Source: Myoxocephalus aenaeus
Lineage: Eukaryota; Chordata; Actinopteri; Perciformes; Cottidae
Length of the DNA: 64,000 bases
NCBI GenBank assembly: GCA_038501785.1
Contig: JBAMJR010000085.1
Location: 1,381,001 to 1,445,000 of the forward strand
Direction of reading: 5' to 3'
Shown: positions 13,492 through 27,700 of the stretch, one piece after another
How positions within the stretch are numbered: the first letter of the stretch is position 1
Layout of the letters: each line of letters begins with the position of its first letter
Translations under genes and position numbers: made by a program
The notes under the pieces: generated by a model
Databases searched by the model: none
What the model saw: the letters and a program-made list of their open reading frames with translations, nothing else
What the model was told of the DNA's origin: nothing

Positions 13492-16242
13492 TTAAAAGCA
13501 TTGCTGGTTGAGATCCTCATCTTGACGTCCCTGTGAGAGAAGTGATTGTAGCCAAAGTGCCCATGCAGCCAACAACAGGAGGGTCAGTGAGCTGCAACAT
13601 GACAGCAGGCGGGCCCCTCCCCTGAGCCGTTAGTTAACTCACTCCTTCCTCTCGCTCATCAGCGTAGTCATTGTGAGAAAGCACTTATTATACATACATC
13701 CTGGTTCATGACTCCAATTATTTCTTTCAAAGCCCTCTCACGTAAGATTGTCTAGTAGTCTATATCTGCAGACTCTTCTCACACTTTTCACTCTTCAGCA
13801 TGTGATCGCATACAAGCCATTCATTCACACACACACATACACAAACACACACAAGCTCTCTTACATGCCGGGTCTGTGACATTCTCCCTTGCTCCAGTCA
13901 GTAGAAAGGTATTTTTAAATAACCTTCCAGGGGTCTTTGAAGCTGGAGTTACACAATAGGTTAAGAGTTGTTCTTCCACGTTGAAAGAGAGAAATAAAAC
14001 TCATCGCTGAGCTGCAATAGACTCCTTCCCCTTACAACAGTATTAACAAAAGGTTTCCTGAAGGAGCAGAAGAGGATAAAGTTCCTTACTATTCAAAAAG
14101 AGTCTAATCAGTGAATTATGATCAATTGGAATAGATGATATCTCCCCTGTATTGAACTGACCGGAGGACATGATAAAACTACTATGTGGAGGGTATACAC
14201 GGTGTGGTCAGAATAAATTACACACAGACGCATTTCTCTTTTCCTTCACCACGAGTTATGTAACCGTGTCTGTCTCTTTTAATACAACGCTCTTTGTCTG
14301 CTGCCCTGACTTGTTTATTGTGTTTTGTTGGTGAGGTCAGACTAGTTTGTTCACGACGCACGGAAAGCCCGCCGTGGGTCAACGTTGTCCTCTGCATATT
14401 GATCTTCAACACATCCCGAAGAGACATCTCATTCTGCTCACGTTGGGGTGAGGGTACAGCAAAAGAGCGCCCCTCTTTAAAATGCATGTGTGCGATCAGA
14501 GGGACCTCCAGGCCTTCTTCATCACTAGCCTCTTTTTTTTTTCGTTTGTTCCCTTTTAACTTTCCTTCACATTCATTCTCGGCCACATTCAGACCAATAA
14601 CATTAACATTTCCTCTATCACAATTGTTTTTTATTTGATTTATTTGATCATTTTCTTTAGTAAACGCACACATTGTTTATCTATGAAACACAAAGAAAGC
14701 ACATCACAGCTTCTTAGAGCCCAAGTTGACATCTAAAAACATCTCTCTTGTTTCTCCAACTCAAAGATATTAATTTGATGTTCGAGAAGCTGAAATGTTT
14801 TGGATATTATGCTTGAACAATGACTAAATGACTAAACTAAATTACAAAACAGTAAAAATGTTTGTCAATAGACTGACTCACGTAATAGTTTAAGCTCCTG
14901 TTAAATCTATATCCTCACCAGCAACATGCAGATGATAAATGTTGACTGTTATTACCAGGTCTGTCTCCTCCACGAGCCTCTCCGGGGGAAACAAAGTGGT
15001 TTAAAACCTGGCGATTAGAGACAGCGTGCTCGTGGTTTGTACAACTGTGGCTGGTGCACACAAAAACGGTTGGCTATTTCCCTGAGCTGCTACACATCTG
15101 TGCCTGTTTTCAAGGGGAACAGACTCTGTACGTCACTGGATAGGACCCGCTGTTTAACATTCCAGAAATATTTTTGCTCAAGGAAGAATACACCTATAAC
15201 TGACTTGTACAACTTACATATTCAGCTCATACGGCTTCTCCTTCATATGGAATGCTGCAGCTCACCACACCCACAAACAGACATTGCCAAATTGGATGTA
15301 AAAAATTAAAACAAGGTTTGGAAAGGCATAATGAGTATGTGAAGGAACAAGATTAATGTTAAGCACATTCTCTGGCTGCAGTTCAAGCCCAGCATGCCCT
15401 GCACTCACGCTACTACATGAATTAACTTGTGCTGACAGGCACAAATACACCGGACCACTACACTGGATCAAAAATAGCTTTCTTCCTGCTCAGCTCAAAG
15501 ACACATCCTTGCCTGTGGATATCCTATGTGGATGTTGAACATGTTTTTTTTCTGTGTGTATGGCTGTGTATCGAGCGTGACCAGCAATTTTAGCGAGAAA
15601 AACTAGGCCCTACAATGTTAAATCAAATGTGAAAGCTCAATCGGGCATGTATCCACTGATAAACAGAAGAATACAGACCGATTCAAGACGAAAATACAAC
15701 CTATTCCAGAGGAGCTATCAATTCTAACCTTTATTATGATCGGGTACTTTTAACTTTACATGAATAGAAATAAATTAATTAATAATGTGTTTGGATTCAG
15801 TTAAAAAAAAGTTACATTTGATAATACACATTTATAGTTTGGACACAGTAAATCTGTAACGTGTTTGATGAAACTGAATAGCGTGAACATTGTTCTAGTT
15901 CAGGCGTATCTCATTATAATGCAACGGAGACCGACCTCTGATTGAGGAAGTGCAGCTGGAGAAGCGTGAGGGGCATGAACTCAGTCAACCTCTAAGCGTG
16001 CAACTGACCTCAGCATCTGGACGAATTCCTGACCCGACCGGACTGTCCAGACAGCTCACAGTCTGCAGACTGTAGCAAAGACTTCCGTTTACAAACAGCT
16101 CTGAATAAGCTTGTAAATGATAATGGCTCATAAACTTTAGTAAATTCAGGAGAACAAAACCTTTTTTGTTGCCCGTGCTGATGGAGCCTCAAGCAACGTA
16201 TCTGTGAATCAGGTCTACATACGAGATTTGAACTACTGCTGG

Positions 16243-16490
16243 TTCAATTGAGTTTATTGTGTATAGCCCCAAATCACAAATTTGCCTCGGAGGGCTTTAC
16301 AATCTGTACACATACGACATCCCGGTCCAAGGACCTCACATCGGAGCAGGAAAAATTCCCCCAAAAACAGAAGAAAAAAAACTTTCACAGGGGAAAAAGG
16401 AAGAAACCTTCAGGAGAGCAACAGAGGAGGATCCCTTTACCCGGATGGACAGAAGCAATAGATGTCATGTGTACAGAATGAACAACATTT
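16243..16490 (+). repeat. Dispersed percomorph fish repeat
   Basis: The sequence contains TTTATTGTGTATAGCCC, AAATCACAAATTTGCCTC, GGGCTTTACAATCTGTACA and a purine-rich stretch ending in GAGCAACAGAGGAGGATCCC. I recognise this pattern as a very common interspersed repeat of percomorph genomes. Family name not assigned. Confidence 0.7.
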
Positions 16491-17399
16491 GGGTTGGTGT
16501 TTATAAACTTCCACATCACCGTTTTCACAGCTCTCTAATAATAAAATCCATCTTGCCTTCTTTCAAAAACGTGAAAATTGTCTTGTTATGAAAACAAAAC
16601 AAAGACAAGTTCTTCATCGGCACCTGTTGCATCAAGAAACCCGTTGGGAACATTCCAAACCATTACAAGCAGAACAGAAACAGGTTTCCCCTAAACAGAG
16701 TTGAACTATTGTTCACGGGGAACGAGGACAAAAAGGAGCATCAAGAGAAGCATCCTTCTAGTCAGTACAAACACGTCAACTGGGTCAATATTGAATAGCA
16801 TCAGAGGAGGAACAACACTTCACCCAACCTAAAAATGGCAGTGAGCCACTCTCCATACCACACAGCTGAATCAAAACCCAACGTGGGGATTCATGTTGAC
16901 AACCTGAGGTCTGACACATCATTTCTACAGGCGGGGAACACTTACATGGGGAGGATAACGAGTCCCTTGAACGCAGCACTGAAGAGGCCTCGCCTAGTTC
17001 ACTTTACTTTTTGGCTGATCCGTTTGGTAAACTCTCACCTGAGGCTGCGCGTGTACTTACACGGGTAACTTTTTGAGGGTGGTTTTGTTTCTTAATCTCG
17101 GCGCATATCACGTGTATAACAGAAAAAAAGCGTCTCAGGAGAGGAGAACAAAATGAGCTGGAGGGAGGAGCTGAACACCCACACAGATCAAATACCGTCA
17201 CAAAATGAGACAACAATGTAACACGGACTGTAAAAAATACAGCAAAGTAACGTCAGTAGCTTGGTTTCTGTTCTTTAGCATCTGCTAACTTCTGTTTAGT
17301 GAGTGTTAGTGTTGGAGCAGATACAACAAGTTAATGTTGTTTTATAGCTCACAGTTGTCCGTTTACTACTAACGTTACCTCCAAACGACGTTTAGTCAC

Positions 17400-17401
<2 letters not shown>

Positions 17402-17439
<38 letters not shown>
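17402..17439. repeat. (TA)n microsatellite
   Basis: About 19 AT units, close to the possible sgk3 leader exon. Confidence 0.95.
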
Positions 17440-17443
<4 letters not shown>

Positions 17444-17559
17444 ATATACAAATATATATATTAGTAACTTCGTATATTAACTGGAGGTAATGTTAGATAT
17501 TACCCCACAGCTAGCCGACGTTAGCGAAACAACGTAACGTTGACATGAACATCACGTAC

Positions 17560-17870
17560 CTTACAGTATTTTGATGCGGTGTTCATCTATTTTCGGAGGT
17601 TCCAGCGATTCTTTTTTTCTCGCTCCACACCATTTAAACTTTCAGCCTAACGAACAATTTTCCAGTTTCGATTTGGTAAAAAAAAAAAAAACTCCAAACC
17701 CTCAAAGTGAATGTGATTGTTCTCGCTGTCCATACGCGTCAGTGAAGTAAGTGGGGGAAGCAGGAAACATCAGTCCTGCTTGGCCGTAGAAAAGTTCCAA
17801 TGAAATTAGTCACGGGACTTCTCAACTGCAACCCCAATCAGGCCGGAACGATACACAGGAACACTTCCGG
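17560..17870 (-). promoter_or_regulatory. sgk3: Possible sgk3 promoter and non-coding first exon
   Basis: On the minus strand a strong donor, TGTAAG|GTACGTG, ends a potential exon at 17560. Upstream of it lies a patch with an ETS-like CACTTCCGG near 17863. A second donor-like site, CTCAG|GTGAGAG, is at about 17040. Since sgk3 needs at least one leader exon, this is a reasonable site, but nothing in the sequence proves transcription. Confidence 0.3.
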
Positions 17871-17924
17871 TACTGCGTTTCAAAATAAAGCTCGGGAAAC
17901 GGTTGTTTATGAATTTACTTAAAT

Positions 17925-18150
17925 ACGATAATACCATTTTTAGGTACTTGTACTTTACTTGAGTATTGTCACTCCATACTACTCTCATGCAGAAACATTA
18001 TCAGTCCTATAATTGTATAATAATATAACCGTCACTTCAAAATGTGTAATTTTACTTTTTGTTCATACTTCGATAATATTACATACAATTTACTATTATT
18101 ATTATTTATTATTTTAATATTTTGCTATTACTACTTTTACTTAAATATAA
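17925..18150. repeat. Probable AT-rich dispersed fish repeat
   Basis: The run contains TAGGTACTTGTACTTTACTTGAGTAT and TACTTTTACTTAAATA-type motifs, which are typical of a repeat often found in percomorph spacers. Boundaries and family are uncertain. Confidence 0.4.
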
Positions 18151-19432
18151 AAAATTAGAGCACACATTCCTCTAATAATGGCTGCATCGAACCCACTTTG
18201 TAATGTGTATGTATGTTGTACACCAATTAAGCAGATTTATATAAGGATATGCAACATGTGTGCTTAAATAAATAATATTAAAAGACACAAGGCCCATCCA
18301 AACTTCAATATTAGGTAACAATGTAGTACCTGTGTGAAGGCCCTTGTCTGAATTGATCTGAGGTGATCTTGTAATGGGTGGTGCATATAGGCCTCAACAG
18401 ACAAATCTGCCGTTCAAAATACCAAAAGACATACTGAACCTGGGACTTTTAAGAGAGTCTGGATAAGCCTGGTACTCCAACCCTGTCAACTATATTAACA
18501 AAATTAGCATTTCAAGTGAAACATAATGTAAGTCTTATCAAATTGAATTAGTTTAGTTTTGTAGTATTATATAATACTATAGTATAGTATAGTATTTATA
18601 GTATTTGTATAAGGATGACTATTATAGTATTTGTATAAGGATGACTACAGAAAATCCCATCTATTTTAAAAGGTATTTGATATTTCTCATATCTTACACT
18701 GAGTTTTTTATTTTATTTTTTAGAAGCATAGTAAGTAACCTCCGGTGTTGTTGTGGTTAACTTAACACCTACCTTAAGACTCAGGAATGACAACATTGAA
18801 AACGGTCAAACGGTTAAACAGTGTCCCCTACAGGTAGAAAGACAGTACACGCCGAGTATTCACCGACACATAAATTATCCACATGCCAATTTCACCGCCA
18901 GAAAAAAAAGAAAATATAGAATTTGGATTGATAATATGACTACATTAAAATTATGAATACATACAAATTCATAATTCATTCATTTCATGTGACGGGTTTG
19001 ATGTAATATATCTTAGATATGAATTATGTACTTCATATTTTGATAAACGAAAATATAGTTGAATCTTCCTGTTCTCACACAAACTCTGTTTAGTAGTATT
19101 CGTTGTCAACATCCACACAGACGCATTGCACCACTTGCCCAAGTCCCGAGTCGATTTACCTGCTTGGAGCTGATGGTGCTCAAACGAATATTAACCAGAG
19201 ATGTTGTGATGACTTAAAACGAATAGAGCAATATATGAACAATATGTAGCATCTGAACAAAACATATTTTCCGTGGCTTTATGTGCATGAAACAGTGCAG
19301 ATGCCAAATATTTGTCCACAAGGTGTCAGCAGAACACAATTTAAAGCAGTAGTGTGCATAATGCAAGAGCTGCCTGTCAAAGCGAAAAGGACATATTATG
19401 TTATCTATGTCAGAGTTTGAATGTTCTGAATA

Positions 19433-19660
19433 GGCCCTTTTCACAGCAGACATTTGTACATGTCATAACAGGGTTTACACAGGTGTAATATAATCACATT
19501 TTGGTCCCATCGTATTAAGCGGGTCATTCCAGTAAACCAGCATACACAATACCAGTACCCTGGCCAACCTAAATGAAACAGGGCCTCATTTAATGTTATT
19601 AATTACACCTGTGTTTACCCTAAGATTACATGTCAAAATGGCTTACTGTGAAAAGGGGTT
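19433..19660. mobile_element. MITE with long terminal inverted repeats
   Basis: The left end has CCCTTTTCACAGCAGACATT and, further in, TTTACACAGGTGTAAT. The right end read in reverse has CCCCTTTTCACAGTAAGCCA and then GTAAACACAGGTGTAATTAA. The imperfect inverted repeats reach about 60 bases each, around a short core with no coding capacity. This is the structure of a non-autonomous DNA transposon. A decayed relative is at 6408-6580. Confidence 0.7.
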
Positions 19661-20164
19661 GTCTGTAATATTGGTATGAATCTCAATCCACAATGCCTCG
19701 ATCTTCTCAAATATGATGCAAATATGTGAATCATCATCATAATTTCTATCCCTTTACACTGATGTCATGTCAACTCAAAGACATTGGCTTTATGGAGCAA
19801 CAGCAGGTGGCATAATCAATGCACAGTGCTCTCCAAGTCAGTTGTGCACCATCTGGTAAAAATAAAACAATAACAGCTATATGCTTCTATGAATGTGTGT
19901 TGTTAAATATGAACTCAAAATAGCATATAAGCATTGTAGACTAGTGGGATAAAATTGGAGATTGGAACCCTCTGAAACCCCCTGAAGGGCCCCCGATAGT
20001 CCCCGCGCCCCACTTTGAGCCACCACTGCCTTGATGAAAAGATCCTTTCTGCTGTAGAAGGTGACAGTACAGTTGTCTCACTTAACACCCGCCTCCTTAA
20101 TTATTTTAACCAATAAAACGTACCCTCCTTATACTCTTATACAATCACACACGAGCCTCTCCTT

Positions 20165-20460
20165 GTTTTCGCCCAATCAGGTTTGAGTACCGACTCCTCT
20201 TTTCACAGCCCCAGTTCTGACCAATCAGGAGCTAGGCCGCCTGCGCAGAGGGCTGGGCGCGAGAATCGGCGGGATGGACAAAAATCATAACGCCAAATAG
20301 AAAAGTACAGACAAGTACGATAGAAACAACCGGGACACCGAGGAAGGAAAGTAACGTGTTAGTCTCGTCTAGTTAATGTCCGTGTTTATGTCTCGATATT
20401 GTTGAGAAACAAATAACAGAAGACAACGGGACGCGTTTCTTTAGGAAGATGATATTATCG
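20165..20460 (+). promoter_or_regulatory. mybl1: mybl1 promoter region
   Basis: Two CCAAT boxes (20173-20177 and 20221-20225) precede a GC-rich, CpG-containing patch with a CTGCGCAG motif near 20241. No TATA box is near. It sits 230-520 bases upstream of the mybl1 ATG, consistent with a CpG-type promoter. The start site is not fixed by sequence. Confidence 0.5.
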
Positions 20461-20692
20461 CCAGCGAGTGAGTCTCTCCCACCGAGAATGTAATGTTATG
20501 GACTGTACGTTACGTTAGCTGTTAGCTCACTGGCTAGCCCGACACTGCCAGCTACATGCTGCCGCGTCTCAGGAGGAACGTGCGATGACTTACAGCGATT
20601 TCTATGGATGAACATCTATTAATGAGGGATTTTAGACAGCTGCCAAGCCACTGGTTCGTCTTTGAAACGCTTCAATCATCCCACCAACTGTC

Positions 20693-21704
20693 ATGGACAA
20701 CGTGAAGCCACCCAGGTGAGTGCCGGCGATACTTCATCATGCAGTTCGCTATCTGTTTGCCACAGTCGCCACTGCCTGTGGTGAAGATAACGTTGTGTTG
20801 GTATCAGGGTCCTTATAGTATATCATGATAATACAGGATGGACGTTCACACTGCATGTTTCATCTCTGACAGCATAACGTGCAGTGCATGTGCACAGGCG
20901 TACACGATGAAGAGTCACGTTACCAGTAATACTCATATGATACTTAATAGTTCATAACCTAATGGTATATCTCCCAGTAGTTTTGTTGTTGTTGTTGTTG
21001 GCACAATTCAAACAATCAAATTAAATAATAAACAAACATAACAGAGATAAATGAATATCACAGTGCAGGAAGATAAAGTCAACTGGGCTTATTTGAAGCC
21101 TCCACATATATAATATTTAAAATGTTACAAAATTACCTAAAATGAAATATGCATAAGACAGACAACAAAGGAAAAAGAAAGAAAACAAAACAAAAAAATA
21201 TAAACAACTCTTAAATTGAAAATTATAGCTTGTGAATCCCGTTTTTGAACATGGGGTTACACTGTTTTTGTTTTTTTAAATATTGGTGAAATAATACAGT
21301 ATAGAGTGCATAATATTGCCTATTGTTAAACAGCAGTTATGTAACAGCAGCATCCTTGGAAAGACATGACTTGAAAGTGAGAACTCAGTCAGTTATAATA
21401 GATAAATAAATATGAATGGTAAGATATTGTTTTCTTTTAATCAAAGGACAAAACACATATAAAAAGCTACATCAGTTAAAATATTGTCTGTTTTTTAAAA
21501 TGTGTTCTTGTTACTTCCCAGAGATAAAAAACACTTTGTTTTCCAAAAACCACAGTGTCAAAAGGTTAAGAAAAGAAGAAAACAAACGTGTTGGTTTGTG
21601 ATCAGACTATAGTGATCAATGTTGCATTGTATAGATTATTTACATTCATCAACAGGCAGGTGCACATCAATAAGGATATTTGTGTTATAATTACTGTGTT
21701 ATAA

Positions 21705-21758
<54 letters not shown>

Positions 21759-24700
21759 CACAGTTAAGTTAATTGATTGATTAGTTTATCAACATAATAA
21801 TAATTGCCACCAATTCTGATAATCAAGGAATCCCTTTAGTCATTTATCCGACAAAATTGCCAATAATTTGCTGGTTCCAGCTCATCAATTGTCCGGATTT
21901 GTCGCAATTCTCAGTTTTATCTCTTTGAAAAATACATCTTTGAATTGTTGGGTGGGCAAAACAAGCTATTTGAAGATAGGATAATTAACTAATTGTTTAC
22001 GTCTCCCACCCGTCCCCTCTTTGTGTTCCCATCTGGTGAGATATGGACGGCTCTATTATCTCACAATTAGAAAAGCTGGGTTTGAGCAGGCTGCATGTTA
22101 CAATACCCCATAAACAGTTTTGACTGATAAAGTATTACTAATGCAGACAATGAATGTTTTTACATTTGTGTTTTGTTTTACTTCTACTAAGTTGCTCAGC
22201 TGATATTACAATTGTTCCTTTTACAATGTTTGACGCACATTTTAATGTTATCCTCTTATTACTCCAAATGCGAAGAGGTTATGCAGTCTGCCATTTTTTT
22301 GAAACTTCGAACAACTGGACCGTTAGTGCTTTACCATTCCCCAGACCACACCCCAGTGCACCGCCTCTTCCATCTCAATGACACACACACTCACACACCT
22401 CTTGAGGTGAAAGAGCCTGTTGATCAGGATCGCCCCTTTCCTCCCCTCCTTCCTGTTCAGCCTGAGGTCCAGACTCAGTTCCCTTCTTCTCTCAGCTCTG
22501 GTGAGGGAATCAGGCCAAAACAAAATTCAATTGCCATTTTCAAGTTTCCACACTAAAGAAGGACCTCTCATACACAGTCTGTTACGAGACCCTTTTGTGT
22601 GTGTTAGGTGCACGCGTGACGGGGAAGGCCTTCTTTACAGTAACATCTGTCAGGAAGAGATATCTTCATTTCGCCTCAATTTATTAAATTCTTTTCCGCC
22701 ACCACAAAGCAAGTGTTGCCCAGCAGCAAGTTTTATGGGAACACAGAAGTACACGGCTCCCTGCCAACTTCTTGTGTCAGTAAAGGGGTATTTTATGTTC
22801 TTGTATGCAGCCATGTATACTTACAAGTTCTTTATTTCATTTTTATTCTGTCAAGTTTTATCCAAAATGAGTGGCCCTTTTAATCGCCAAAGTGAAAGCT
22901 CTGTTGTGTTTTTATGTCTCACATTGAGACCCACCAGTCTGACAAACTCATTTCTATTCAATCCATCATTACACATTTGTTTGTGTGTTTGCTTGTTTTG
23001 GCAATGACATTAAGAGTAGCGCTCAACCACAACCTGTGAATTTATTTTTATTATAATTTCCTGGTTCTAATACACTTCTTTGCACATGCAATACGGAAAG
23101 GAACAATCCAACATAGATTAGTTTGAAGAAGCAGAGTTTATGTAATAGTTAAACTTCTTGCACTTTCTCTAGTGCTCTCCTTTACCTTGAGAAGTATATT
23201 TTACAAGCAGAGAGCTTTTCATATTTGCATTTTCATAAGAAATTGTTATGAATAATCTGGGTACAGTTTTACTAAGCATTAGGTCCTGATATAAACTAAG
23301 ATACTGATACCCTAGCAATTTCCATGCAATACCATTTCCATATCACTACCTGCTTATAGTCATTGACTTCATAAAGAAAAGTTTGGGCTCTGTTGTGGCA
23401 CCACTGATGAAACCTGGTCTTCTTCTTCTTCTTTTTTAGCAATGATGAGGATGAAGAGCTACACTCTACAGACCAAGAGAGTAAAGAGAAGAGCAAAGAT
23501 AAAAAGCCGCTGTGTAAAGTAAAGTGGTCCCGAGATGAGGTAAGTTTATCAGAGGCACAAGTGGCGTCTGTTCTTAAAGGAGTTTTGTATTTTCATTGAG
23601 TGAAATGGGGACTTAGTGCTGAGGTTTGTATTTCATAATAATCACTGCTGTTATTTTATTCAATAATAGAATGAAAGTTGTCAGCGTGTTATTGTGGATG
23701 ACTGAAGTTCCTCAGAAGTCTTTTTTTTTTTTTCTCCTCTCAGGATGAAAAGCTGAAAAAACTTGTTGAGCAGCATGGACCTGACTCCTGGAAACTAATA
23801 GCTAACTTTTTCCCAGTAAGTATGTTTGTAATGTAATGTAATGTGTAGTCATTGTGCAATAATATCCAGGCCCAAACTATTTGAATATTAGGAGTAGTAT
23901 CTTACTGCTTTATGCTATATTGGTCCATCTCTTATCATTCTAACACGTAACAACCATCCAAACCATTTAGTAATCTTATAATTAACATCGTTTCTCAACA
24001 GGATGTTTTTAAAAGTGACGGGTGCAGCGACTGGAGACGCAGATTTATATACAGCTGTCAGGAGTAGGTGTAACTGTGAGGTAGTGGTGTAATGAGGTGT
24101 TGTGCTTTGTGCGGCTATCTCACAGGGGAGGACAGATGGCCAATGTCAGCACCGCTGGCAGAAGGTGCTCAACCCAGAGCTGGTGAAAGGACCCTGGACA
24201 AAAGAGGAGGATCAAAAGGTAAGTGGAGCTGGGAGTTTCCTGTGCTTGCTATAAAGCGAGAAGACAAAATTGGTAAATGATAGGGGAGACAGAAGGAAGC
24301 TGTGGGGAGTGTTGAGTGTAGACCAAGTGAAAGAACACAAATGCAACAATATGAAATGTTTTTTTTTAACCTTCCGACTAACAGGGCTGTGCACAAGCGC
24401 AAGGATACTTCCCCCCCAAAAAACTTTCTTTGCCCTAGCTCCTTTTTTTGGAAAGTAAATGCTCCACTACGTCATCCCTAATAAAACACAGACTTTCCAA
24501 GTCACTAGTTTCGAGCCTGGCCAGCCCTTCTTTGTACAAAGTGATGCTGCGATATCTTCCATAGCTCAAAGATGACAATGCATTCCTTAAATGGTTCACG
24601 ATCCTTCAGTCCTCCAAAATCTTGGCATCATATCCAAAACACAGACTCATCAATAACAGCCTGTACTGGCAAAGATGACATCACAACATTTTTCAGGAGT

Positions 24701-27700
24701 GATGAAAACATTCAAACATGCTGCTGCTGCCACGATTAAAGCTCTGATATCTGCCTCCGCTGTCGTTGGCTGTAAATGAGAAAAGTAAAACAATGTGATT
24801 CCCCTCTTTACACCAGCTTGTAGTTTGAATTAATCCAATTAGGGGCTTCACTCCATCCTTTCATAAAATAAAAGATGCCAACTAAAACTAACGACTAAAT
24901 ATCTCCTCTGGTGATATTTGTGCAGGTTATTGACCTGGTACACAAGTACGGCCCGAAGCGTTGGTCAGTGATCGCCAAGCACCTCCAGGGGAGGATTGGA
25001 AAGCAGTGCCGTGAGCGGTGGCACAACCACCTGAACCCAGAGGTGAAGAAGTCGTCATGGACTCAGGAAGAGGACAAAATCATCTACGACGCCCACAAAC
25101 GACTTGGCAACCGCTGGGCTGAGATCTCCAAGCTTCTCCCTGGACGGTAATATAATCTCCTGCACACATTGCAGATCTCCACTTCTAGTCAGGAAACTGT
25201 TTAGTTTGCTAAAAATATTACTGATCTTCTCTACAACAGGACAGACAACTCCATCAAGAACCATTGGAACTCCACCATGAGGAGAAAGGTGGAGCATGAG
25301 GGATACCTGCAAGATGGCAGCAAGATGACCTCCTCTCATGCTGGATTGAAGAGACGCCACCACAGACCGTGTCCTCCAACACCAACAGAGCTCCAGCACT
25401 GTGACCGCAGTCCCCTGCCGATACCGGGACCCAACCAGGTCCACTTCTCCTCTAGACTCCACACCATATTATATTTTTTAATTCTCTTATTTGTTGTCTT
25501 TATTATTTAAGTCTGATTCTCTGTATTTTAGATGGGGAGCTATCCGTATGATCCTCACAGTAGACACTTGATGGACAGTCTTTCTGATAATTCTGGCTTC
25601 ATATCGGTGAGTTTTTATGTGTTTTCTTTGCATGCTGCTGGGAAAACTCTCTTTATTTTCTGGACTTTCTGTAATTATCTTTGCGATCGCTAACTCTGAA
25701 CTTCAAATCAATCGTTTGAATGTCCTGTTATTTCACCTAACATTCAAAATCTAAAATTCTCCCGTAAATATTGTATGTGTATATCTGTTTTTTGTCTGGT
25801 TCTTCTTAACCTCTTCCTTTCCTCCTGTCCTCTCGACCTCTCCTCCCTGACGTTTGTTTATTTCAGCCGTTCTGCCTGGATGATCCTGACAGAGAGCAAA
25901 GAATTAAGGAGCTTGAGCTGCTGCTTATGTCAGCAGAGAATGAAGTCCAACGACAAGTGCAGTGCAGAGGTCCACGTGTAAGAACACACTCCGAATGTGT
26001 GTTTGCATACTTAGTCAGCATAGCCTGCGTGTGTTTGTAGCTAACATACACTGTAAAAAGTCATGTTTTTATATTAAATTAATTATCTTAATAAACATCG
26101 TCTTAAAATCAAATCCAAGTGAGATGATGAGAGAATATTATGAATTTTCTTGAACCAGGTGTCGTTTCAACACCTTAGCCTAACACAATTCTCAAATCCC
26201 ATCTCCTCAGTGAACTTTTCTTTGCTTTAAGAAAAAAGAAGATTTTAAGACTTGACACTAAATGGACTTTTTGCAGTGTATACATGTGAAAACAAGAATG
26301 GCACACATGTATGCGTGTCTGTAGCCTGATTTGCTGTAGTGTTGCTATAGTAACTACCTTCCCCATCTCGCTACTCATTCAGACTGGCCTGAAGCTGTGC
26401 TTGGTAGCCGCCCTACCTCCTCCCCACATTACCATCGTTCCAAACATGAACCAGCTCCTTCATCCCTTCTAGTACTCACCCCCATGCCCACGCTCAGCCA
26501 GCAGTTTGAACCAAGCACTCTCCTCTGTCTCCTCTTCCTATTCTGTCTCTCCCCGACCGACACGGTTTTCACATTTAATTCACTCCATTCATGTAATTTG
26601 TCATTCTTCACAGTCAGTGACTTCATACTGAATGATAGAATGGTGAATTAGCCCGGTGTGTTGTAGTATCACCAGTGTTTTCGTCGCCACAGATAATTTC
26701 TAAACTGACTAGTATCCTCTCATCCTGCCCCCTCAGAGTGTGGAGCAGTACTCGGTCTGGTCCGACAGTGTGTCAGATGACACATTGACTACAAGTAGCA
26801 GCAGCATAGAGGAGCAGGAGGAGAGAAGGCCCTGGAGGGGGCCCGGGATCCCCCAAGGACCTTCACCACAGCTTCCTGTTTCCCCCAGCAAGTTCCTGGC
26901 TGTAGAGGCCAGCGCTGTGCTCTCTAGCCTGCAGACCATACCGGAGTTTGCAGAAACCATGGAGCTCATTGATTCGGTGAGTAACAGAAGGAACAGAACA
27001 GAGACCAAATGTATTTCACAATGAATTTGTTGAGCTAAACTCATGAATGTATTAAAGATCTCCTGTAGATGTGTTTTGCTCTGCAGGACCCCGCTGCATG
27101 GAGCGACGTGGCCAGTTTCGACTTGTCAGAGGCAGCGACGCCGCCCAGGCACAACCAGGCCGGCTACACCACGCTCCTGCAAGAGAGGACGAGTGACAAT
27201 TCAATGGCCTTCACAGTCAACACTCCGCCTGCCATCTCTGGTCGGGATAAGAACTGTGCTGCATTTGGTCTGGGCAGTGACACCTTGACTCCCATCAACT
27301 CATCCAAACCCACCCAGGCATCCGTTGGGAGGAGGAGGAGGAGAGATAGGGGGGAACCGTCTCCTTCGTGTGACAGGACATGCTCTTCCTTCTTGGAAAA
27401 TATCTCAAACTCTCCCAAGAAAACGCCCACAAAGTCACTGCCATTCACCCCGTCACGAGTAAATGAAATTTTTCTTTCTTCACACGCCCTAATCCTCACC
27501 TCTTGAGTTGATGTACTGAGGTTGCATTAGTTATCTGGCTAATATGTCTTGTCTGTCTGTTTCCCCAGTTCTGCAACATATTAGGGGCGGAGCATCTGAA
27601 TCTGGATAACCCCGCCCTCACCTCAACGCCTGTGTGTGGCCAAAGATGTCTCCTCAACACGCCGCTCCACAAAGAGACCACACCTAAGCACGAGAAAGAG

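Larger units (their letters stand above)
12216..20160. other. Spacer/5' intron between sgk3 coding region and mybl1
   Basis: No conserved protein-coding exon was recognised here. It holds a piggyBac-like element, a dispersed fish repeat, a MITE, microsatellites and a possible sgk3 leader exon near 17.56 kb. VCPIP1, which lies between these genes in human, was not seen. Open frames such as the 151-codon one at 14218-14673 resemble no family I know. Confidence 0.6.

Noticed and set aside
22420..23007. 195-codon plus-strand open frame in mybl1 intron 1
   Set aside because: It begins at a non-ATG codon, its composition is that of translated AT-rich intron (runs of S, F, L and C), and no motif was recognised.
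26383..26640. Possible extra mybl1 exon after an AG at about 26382
   Set aside because: The known phase from exon 8 to the exon at 26737 already joins in frame and restores homology. The frame here (ACTGGCCTGAAGC onward) matches nothing in MYBL1.
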